DNA of 64,000 nucleotides from Symbiodinium natans. Taxonomy: Eukaryota > Sar > Dinophyceae > Suessiales > Symbiodiniaceae. Both the position numbers and the translations under genes were made by a program. Numbering within the stretch: the stretch's first letter is position 1; each line of letters begins with the position of its first letter. The notes under the pieces were generated by a model. It ran no database searches. It was given only the letters and a program-made list of their open reading frames with translations, and had not been told where the DNA came from. Location of the stretch: contig CAJNDS010000713.1 in assembly GCA_905221605.1 (NCBI GenBank), positions 644,664-708,663 on the forward strand, given 5' to 3'. This document shows positions 52,564 to 61,900 of the stretch, piece after piece.

Positions 52564-52728
52564 AGTCCCTAGATGCAAAAACACTTCTGTTCTTCAGTTC
52601 CTTTCGGCGAGTGTTGCCGGGTATGTTCTACGAGCGTGAGTGACTAGCCTTCTGAGTCGCTTTTCTGGCTTCAACGACAGTAACTTTGCTGGAATGCCGT
52701 TTTGCACTCCCAAGGTGCTTCAAATGCG

Positions 52729-52980
52729 TGCAAAATAACAGTCAACACTCAGTCAACACTCAGTCAACACTACAGTCAACACTACAGTCAACACTACCAA
52801 AACCCTGGGAAAACCAGCAGATTCCACAATTCACTCGTTTTAAAGGAAAATAATAGTTTTTTTAGCTTCTTAACTTCCAGAACAGCAAAATGCTGGATTT
52901 TCCAGCATTTTGGCAGCGTTGACTGTAGCGTTGACTGTAGTGTTGACTGAGTGTTGACTGAGTGTTGACTGTCATTTTGC
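52729..52980. repeat. Fold-back element 2 of the array unit (CAGTCAAC arms)
   Basis: The left arm (52729-52802) starts TGCAAAATAACAGTCAACAC and repeats CAGTCAACACT five times. The right arm (52907-52980) is its inverse, with five GTTGACTG units ending GTCATTTTGCA. The inner hairpin CAAAATGCTGGA/TCCAGCATTTTG lies at 52886-52912. A shorter related block with the same AGCTTCTT..TCCAGAACAGCAAAA lead follows at about 53012-53100. Copies recur in each of the four units. Confidence 0.85.
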
Positions 52981-55963
52981 ATGCATTTGTTGCTTTTATA
53001 GGACATACAGCTTTTTCTAGCTTCTTCATGTCCAGAACAGCAAAACGCTCGATTCTCCAGCGTTTTGGCAGTACTGACTTGACCGTAGCGTTGAGTGTAG
53101 ATGGAATGAGTTGCTGCGTCGTGTGTCCCGAGCACGTCCAGGCACCGTAGAAGAGGATGGGGACGCACTATCAGCTTCCAGTTTCTGCAGGTGTGCGAAA
53201 GATGCAAAAACACTTCTGCTCTTCGGTGGATGGACGAAATCTTGCACCGCCTGTACATTCGTACTTCAAACGATTGAGGCATCAAGCCCCGCACCCCCTG
53301 CTTAACATTGGCGGTTAGGACTACTTGAGCGGTGCAAGATTTCGACCATTGGAACAAATCCGGCCGTTAGCTTTTCACAGCCAATGTTAAAAGGGGGCAC
53401 GGGGAACACAAAAAGACGTGTCTGAAAAGCGGTGCAAGATTTTGTCCATCCACAGTCCCTAGATGCAAAAACACTTCTGCTCTTCAGTCCCTTTCGGCGA
53501 GTGTTGCCGGGTATGTTCTACGAGCGTGAGTGACTAGCCTTCTGAGTCGCTTTTCTGGCTTCAACGACAGTAACTTTGCTGGAATGCCGTTTTGCACTCC
53601 CAAGGTGCTTCAAATGCGTGCAAAATAACAGTCAACACTCAGTCAACACTCAGTCAACACTACAGTCAACACTACAGTCAACACTACCAAAACCCTGGGA
53701 AAACCAGCAGATTCCACAATTCACTCGTTTTAAAGGAAAATAATAGTTTTTTTAGCTTCTTAACTTCCAGAACAGCAAAATGCTGGATTTTCCAGCATTT
53801 TGGCAGCGTTGACTGTAGCGTTGACTGTAGTGTTGACTGAGTGTTGACTGAGTGTTGACTGTCATTTTGCATGCATTTGTTGCTTTTATAGGACATACAG
53901 CTTTTTCTAGCTTCTTCATGTCCAGAACAGCAAAACGCTCGATTCTCCAGCGTTTTGGCAGTACTGACTTGACCGTAGCGTTGAGTGTAGATGGAATGAG
54001 TTGCTGCGTCGTGTGTCCCGAGCACGTCCAGGCACCGTAGAAGAGGATGGGGACGCACTATCAGCTTCCAGTTTCTGCAGGTGTGCGAAAGATGCAAAAA
54101 CACTTCTGCTCTTCGGTGGATGGACGAAATCTTGCACCGCCTGTACATTCGTACTTCAAACGATTGAGGCATCAAGCCCCGCACCCCCTGCTTAACATTG
54201 GCGGTTAGGACTACTTGAGCGGTGCAAGATTTCGACCATTGGAACAAATCTGGCCGTTAGCTTTTCACAGCCAATGTTAAAAAGGGGGCACGGGGAACAC
54301 AAAAAGACGTGTCTGAAAAGCGGTGCAAGATTTTGTCCATCCACAGTCCCTAGATGCAAAAACACTTCTGCTCTTCAGTCCCTTTCGGCGAGTGTTGCCG
54401 GGTATGTTCTACGAGCGTGAGTGACTACTGAGTCGCTTTTCTGGCTTCAACGACAGTAACTTTGCTGGGATGCCGTTTTGCACTCCCAAGGTGCTTCAAA
54501 TGCGTGCAAAATAACAGTCAACACTCAGTCAACACTCAGTCAACACTACAGTCAACACTACAGTCAACACTACCAAAACCCTGGGAAAACCAGCAGATTC
54601 CACAATTCACTCGTTTCAAAGGAAAATAATAGTTTTTTAGCTTCTTAATGTCCAGAACAGCAAAAATGCTGGATTTTCCAGCACTTTGGCAGCGTTGACT
54701 GTAGTGTTGACTGTAGTGTTGACTGAGTGTTGACTGAGCGTTGACTGTCATTTTGCATGCATTTGTTGCTTTTATAGGACATACAGCTTTTTCTAGCTTC
54801 TTCATGTCCAGAACAGCAAAACGCTAGATTTTCCATCATTTTGGCAGTACTGACTTGACTGTAGCGTTGAGTGTAGATGGAATGAGTTGCTGCGTCGTGT
54901 GTCCCGAGTACGTCCAGGCACCGTAGAAGAGGATGGGTACGCGCTATCAGCTTCCAGTCTCTGCAGGTGTGCGAAAGATGCAAAAACACTTCTGCTCTTC
55001 GGTGGATGGACGAAATCTTGCACCGCCTGTACATTCGTACTTCAAACGATTGAGGCATCAAGCCCCGCACCCCCTGCTTAACATTGGCGGCTAGGACTAC
55101 TTGAGCGGTGCAAGATTTCGACCATTGGAACAAATCCGGCCGCTAGCTTTTCACAGCCAATGTTAAAATGGGGGCACGGGGAACACAAAAGGACGTGTCT
55201 GAAAAGCGGTGCAAGATTTTGTCCATCCACAGCCCCTAGATGCAAAAACACTTCTGCTCTTCAGTCCCTTTCGGCGAGTGTTGCCGGGTATGTTCTACGA
55301 GCGTGAGTGACTACTGAGTCGTTTTTCTGGCTTCAACGACAGTAACTTTGCTGGGATGCCGTTTTGCACTCCCAAGGTGCTTCAAATGCGTGCAAAATAA
55401 CAGTCAACACTCAGTCAACACTCAGTCAACACTACAGTCAACACTACAGTCAACACTACAAAAACCCTGGGAAAACCAGCAGATTCCACAATTCACTCGT
55501 TTCAAAGGAAAATAATAGTTTTTTAGCTTCTTAATGTCCAGAACAGCAAAAATGCTGGATTTTCCAGCACTTTGGCAGCGTTGACTGTAGTGTTGACTGT
55601 AGTGTTGACTGAGTGTTGACTGAGCGTTGACTGTCATTTTGCATGCATTTGTTGCTTTTATAGGACATACAGCTTTTTCTAGCTTCTTCATGTCCAGAAC
55701 AGCAAAACGCTAGATTTTCCATCATTTTGGCAGTACTGACTTGACTGTAGCGTTGAGTGTAGATGGAATGAGTTGCTGCGTCGTGTGTCCCGAGTACGTC
55801 CAGGCACCGTAGAAGAGGATGGGTACGCGCTATCAGCTTCCAGTCTCTGCAGGTGTGCGAAAGATGCAAAAACACTTCTGCTCTTCGGTGGATGGACGAA
55901 ATCTTGCACCGCCTGTACATTCGTACTTCAAACGATTGAGGCATCAAGCCCCGCACCCCCTGC

Positions 55964-58900
55964 TTAACATTGGCGGCTAGGACTACTTGAGCGGTGCAAG
56001 ATTTCGACCATTGGAACAAATCCGGCCGCTAGCTTTTCACAGCCAATGTTAAAATGGGGGCACGGGGAACACAAAAGGACGTGTCTGAAAAGCGGTGCAA
56101 GATTTTGTCCATCCACAGTAGCAAGTGAAACATGCTGATGACTTTTGTCACAGGGCTTTCCAGAAAAGATTTCACTCCACTCCTCTCGGTTAGTAGCAAA
56201 GAACCACCGCTTAAAGACCCCGTCGAAGGCACAACGGTCCACAACCCTTCCAAAGTTCAGACCAAGGCGCTTCTTTTCTTTCAGATAACTTTCCTCCTTC
56301 CAAAGACCACAGTTCTTTGGCCATTCCTGGGTAACCAGGATCTCTTTGCAGCGGTCCTCCAGAAGTCTTCCTAGAGCTTTCCAAGATGCAACATGCTTCT
56401 TGACCTGCTCTCGCCACCGATGTCGAAACTTCGGTCGATGCCAGTTCTTAAAGCGGTAGCTACATCCAGCGGTACACGGGGAAGCTATGTGGACATAGAT
56501 CTGGGGCGGTTTCCTACTCAACAGACACAGCAAGACCTCTCCTAGAAACATTTGAGTACTCTTGCTTAAGAAGTCTTCTTTCTCAGTTATGCCTATATAT
56601 GCTACTCGGTCACGAGCACACGCTCGGCACAACGCACTGTCCGTTGAACAAAACACCTCGATCACAAGCAGAGGAACAGATCCCAACGCAAGGTCTCTTG
56701 CCACTGGCTCGTACTTCGCCAGGTTTGTCGGGATTTTCTCAAGCTTTTCACATACTTCTTCAAGTTCTTCCATTCGTTCACGAAGGTGTTCAGGAACTAC
56801 AAGACCCTGAAGGTCTTCTTCACACACTCTTTCCAGTCCACACGCAACCAGCAAATGCTCAAGCAACAACTCCTCAGGAGATTTCGTCAGTCCATCGGCT
56901 GGATTCTGTTCTCCACTGATGAAGCTTAGAATCAGCCTTTCCAGGTGGACTAGCTCTTGAAGATAGCGATGACGAAGCTCCAGGTGCCGAACACGGCGTA
57001 ACAACCCCGTCATTTTGCTAATCGACAAAGCGGCTTCCGAATCCGAAGCCAGGTGAATCGGAAACTCACCGGTCTCTCCTTTGGGCATTCCATACAGGAG
57101 CGTTTCCATGAGCAAAGACAAGTACACCGACTCTTTGGCGGCCTCCGTCAGGGCTGCCAATTCGGCTTCCGCCGAACTCAACGCGGTCACCGACTGTTTC
57201 CGCGAGAAAGTTTTGATCATGATGCCATGCCACTTTACAATGGCACCAGACACAGAGCAAATGTTCCATGACGCATCCACAAAGCCAGAGAGCATGGTTT
57301 CCGAAGCGCAGCAAGGATACTCAAACGCTTCTGCCGAAAATCGCTGAAGGTACTCAGGCAAAGCCATCACCCAACGAACCACGCGTCTCAAGCAAGCTTC
57401 TGCCTGGCTATCTGGGTCACTCTGATACCGGCCCAGAAATCCTACCGGGTAGGACAAATGCGGCAACGTCAGGCTTGCCCACATCAACTTACCAAGCACA
57501 CGTCTATAGCGTTCATACGCCTCAGTGCTGATAGGTGTTCCAGCCTCCTTCTTCCGGTACTCCCTCTCGAGGTTTCCCAGCACTGGTTTCACACCTTTTC
57601 CGCTAATGCCAAACTCTTCTCCAAGCGACTTCAAGTACCCCGGCTTCAGGCCAAAGAACACAGGTCCGTGCTCAGTGGTTCGGGCGATCACTCGACCCAA
57701 GAACTCGAGCTGCCCGGTCTTACCAGGTTCTAGAAGCCCTGTCTGCTTCATTTTATAGATCTTCGCTAGCTTAGCGTACAGATCCTTGGCAATTGGCGGA
57801 TTCTGGGAAAAGATGATGAGATCGTCAACATACACTAACACCAAGGTCAGCGCACCATCCTTCTCAAGCCGGTGATGCACAGTAGGGTCGGCAGTCTCAC
57901 CAAACCCAAACTGCTTACGCAGCGTGCTTGTAAACTCTAGGTACCAGCTCAGTGGTCCTACTCTCAAGCCATTCATGGCTTTGTGTAGCTGCGCAAACAG
58001 CGGCTTGTTCTCCTCATCATACATCCCATTCGGAAACCGGATACACTCTACTCCCTGCACAGGCGCTTGCATGAAGGCAACGCTCACATCTGCTGACAAC
58101 AAGGTGCCACCCCTGACAGCATGAATAGCAAGGACACCCCTCAAGGCTTCCAAAGACGTGGTGGGGGAATATATCCCATCAGCTAGAGGATTGGATCCAA
58201 ATGCATAGTCTCTCACAACAAGACGAGCACGAACGCGTTCAGGGTTCGTGGCCGACGGTTTCGAAGTCAGAACCCACCTAGTCGTATGGATTCTCCGCGT
58301 AGCTCGTTTACGGGCCTCAGCTTCTCCTATAATCGTAGCTACACCAAAAGCATCAAGTTCTGAGAGCTCGAGTCTCATACCTTCTTCAAGATGCTTACGA
58401 GGCAAAACCTTGCCAGAAACTTCGCAAACCGCATTGTCCGGGACATGGACCCAAATCTTCTTTCCACCAAACTTCATACGGAACCACTCTTTGACATCAT
58501 CTCCCTTACGGATTTTTGTCGTTACTCTCAAGTCAGGCCCATCAAAGAGTTGCCTCAGGCCATGCTCATAGAGCCACGTCAGGCCCTCTTCCATGGCATC
58601 GTCTTCTCCTGGATCCATAGGGGCGTCGAGGTCCTCAAGACCTACGCCTCCGGGAGGCTCAACCTCCATGCCTGTTTCTTCAGGCACGTCCGAAAAATCC
58701 GGAGAATACCCATCCAACTCTCCTTCTTCTTCCATTGCCTCAGGGCCCTCAAGAGCAGGTGGTTCGGTGCGTTCAACAGGAAACTCAAGACTTCCTTCAG
58801 GGATATTTGGGGAATCAAGCGGCGGACTCGGACCATCGATTGGAACATCGAACTTGATGGGTCTTTCAGGGTCTTCCTTATTACCTCGAAGGTCACGCAA

Positions 58901-61900
58901 AGCAGCTTTGTCAAACTCCACTGGATCTTTGGCACGAAAAGAGCTGAAGATTTCCAAACGAGGGGGCTTTCCAATACCTATTGGAACAAAGACCCGAATC
59001 CCGGATCCATTAGCACCATGAGGTCCTACATAGAGTGCCCTCACCAAGCGCTTTCCGCGGTGCTCTGGGTAGTCCTTCTGAGGCTTTCCAAAGCCCACAA
59101 CCCCAAACTCACAGCTCTTCACTGGCTGAACTGTCGACCCACGCAGTCCCTCCAACGGCGTGCTGTGTTCCTTGGACACATGAAACAAGTTATGCATCCT
59201 CACAGAATACCTCATGGCCTCAACAAACAGATGGCTCCCTAGAGGCAACTTTTCACCTACACGCTCTTCTAAGCCCAGCCAAACAGACCAGAACGCTTCT
59301 TTCACGAGGCAAACATTGCGTTCAACGATGCCCTTCGCTTGAGGTCTGTTTATCGCGAACGGGACCCAGTGCATTGACCTCCCCCCGAATGTCCGGTGTT
59401 TCGCTGCATTGCGGAAAACACTCTCGAGGAGATTTTCTTGGTCCCCGTGGACAACAATGTCCAATCCACTCAATCCCATTTCCGTAAAGGCTTTGCAAAC
59501 CGATACAGCGGGCACTTCATCCTCAGGTCCTAAGACCACGGTATGTATGTACCCCGACACCACATGAACCATGAGAAGGAAACGAACATTCTTTCCGAAA
59601 AATCCAAAGTCGACTTGCAACTCTCCGGGTCCATGGTGGTGTTTCATGTGCTTCCTACGAGCCGGCACTCTCCCTCTAGCGCTTTGACATGTGTCACAGC
59701 AACTAAGATAAGGTTGGTGGCCCTTATTTCGGTGCGCCTTCAGCCGCTCCGAGGTCAAATAGACCGGAACCTCAGGATCCAGAGCATCGCTCACCACCTC
59801 CGGGGAACTCAGGGCACCCGGTTCACCTGAGGGAACATTCTCCACACGGGGTTTCTTTCGAACATCGGAGGGCCTAGGGGGTTCACTTCCGCTGGGTTTC
59901 GCAAGTTCAGCTTCCAACGGATCAGGAATCAACTCTTCATCCGACTCCGAATTCACAACAACCGGGGTCGGCAAACCAGCAAGCATACGCAGGGCCTCAG
60001 AACGTGCCACGGCCTTCTTTTGCTCCGACCCCCGCAGGGACCCAAGCCCACACAAGGCCCACTTCTTCAAGGCACGCCAACGTTTCATCATTGGCCCTTT
60101 TGCTTCCTCGCCCGTAGGCTCAGCTTTCAATTCACAAGCAAGCACGCCACGCACAAACAACAGGCGGCGCACAACACTCCAAGACCTACGTGGCACACGT
60201 CCTACCAAAGTTACACGCAAAAACTTCAGCCTACTCCTACGGCGCACACTCAAAAGCTTCACGCACCTACGCAGCCAACCTCTGAAAACCAAACCCAGAG
60301 CCAACCCTAAAGCCAAGGCACTGCTTCCTTTCCATGAAGACCTGGGCACAGAGGGACAGTGTGCAGACCCATTCGCGGCAGGCAGGCTGCACTCACAGTC
60401 ACCTACCAAGCACTCAAACGCTCCTACCCTACCTCCTAATGCACACAGCCAGTCTCCTACTGCAAACAGCGGGGCTTTCAGACCTACTCCTACCAATTTT
60501 GTGCATTGCGGCGAAGATCGGAGCACCTCATGCCCGGCTTTTAGGCCCTCAGGGCCCATACCCAAGCATATCAATCCATATCGGAGCCAGAGTCTCCCAC
60601 ATCCGAATTGTCCATAGGTGGGTTTGGAACCACCATACTCGTCTCTGCCGGCGGGGTCAAAGGAGAAGCGCTCCCCGGACTTCCAAGGCCACCGACCAAT
60701 GGCTCCATTGGGACCTCGGAACTCACGTCCATAGGGGTCCCAGGGGCACCGAATGCCTCCACGGGCGTCATCGGCGTCTCGACCTCCATTGGAACCTCGC
60801 CCGCAAGCTCCCTCAATGTATCTGGGTGCGGTGTCGATGGAGGAGGTAGAGGAGCAAGAGGAGGCGGAGGTATAGGCAGGCATGCTTCCATAGGCGTGCC
60901 TGGTGCCGAAGATGGAGCATAAGAAAAGACGGACGGCGTAAGCGGGGAAGGAGGGCTGAACGGCAAGAAAGCCGGAGGTCCTGGTGGAAAAGCGGGGCCC
61001 GTTGACGATGATGGAGCCACCTCGGCTGTTGCAGCTCTCTTCATGTCGGCATGCAATCGAATCATTGCCTCGGCTTTTGCACGCGCTTGGTTGAGCAAAG
61101 CCCATCCCGAAGGAGGTGGAGCTGGGGCACTTTTGTGAAGAGGCGGTGCCGTGCCACCCGACGCGGATGGTGCAACATCCGGTATTATAGTTGGCGGTTG
61201 GGCAGCCAAAGTCACCCGGCGGTTGCTCTGGACGAGCACGTCCGCCAAAAGCGCTCTCAAGTCGGCAGCCGGCACACGCTCGACCTTGAGCTCGTTTGGC
61301 AGGATGTTTGACAGCTCTGCCGTGAACAATTGGTATTGGGCAGGATGGCACCGCAACACCCGAATCGCCTCCAAGTACTGAAGAAATTTCTTCAAGGTGA
61401 GCTGGATGCCAACCTGATTGTTGCGCCAGTACCCCCTTTGCTCGCATGGAAGGTGCGGTTGGCGGATGGTAGCATTCACATCGGCGACTACCACCCCCAT
61501 GGTGGTCAAAACATAGCCATACCTTGCATACTCTGCACGACGGTCGTGCTCCTCGACGAGGGTGTCCGTCAAAACCGACTGGTCCACCGTCGGAGCAGCA
61601 ATGGCTCGCAGCTCGGCAATGAGCATAGGTTGCTTCACCGGAATGCCGCTTGTATTGACCACCAACTCCTGTGTCTCCAACTCCCCAAGGCAGGCTGGAA
61701 TCCCCAACAGCTGTTCGACCGAGCCAGGGGTCGAGGAAAAAAGGTCGATGTTTTGGAGAAGCTGCCTCGAAAGAGACAGCTGACCTTCCTCCTCGAAACG
61801 GTGCGCAAGACGAGCAATCATGCTCGTCGAAAAGGCTTCCACCTGGGCCACACTCCCACTTTGGGAGTTCACAAGACAGAGCGGAGGCGAGGCTTCCGGA

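Larger units (their letters stand above)
52334..56119. repeat. Tandem array: four units of 886-891 bp plus a partial fifth
   Basis: Units begin at 52334, 53225, 54115, 55001 and 55887. Units 1 and 2 differ at only a handful of positions. The later units form a second type, with a few per cent difference from the first. Each unit consists of a fold-back of about 230 bp followed by about 655 bp that contains a second fold-back with CAGTCAAC/GTTGACTG arms. The fifth unit contains only the first fold-back and then joins the retrotransposon pol frame at the shared base stretch CCATCCACAG (56110-56119). ORFs inside the units repeat exactly with the array and have no independent support. Confidence 0.92.

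Noticed and set aside
52794-54247. Two identical 187-codon minus-strand ORFs and the 162-codon versions further along
   Set aside because: They repeat exactly with the tandem unit, run through the fold-back arms and show no protein-like conservation; they are by-products of the array.
52334-56119. A CRISPR-like array, from regular repeats
   Set aside because: Units are about 890 bp tandem copies with no spacers of constant size and no cas genes, in a eukaryotic context.
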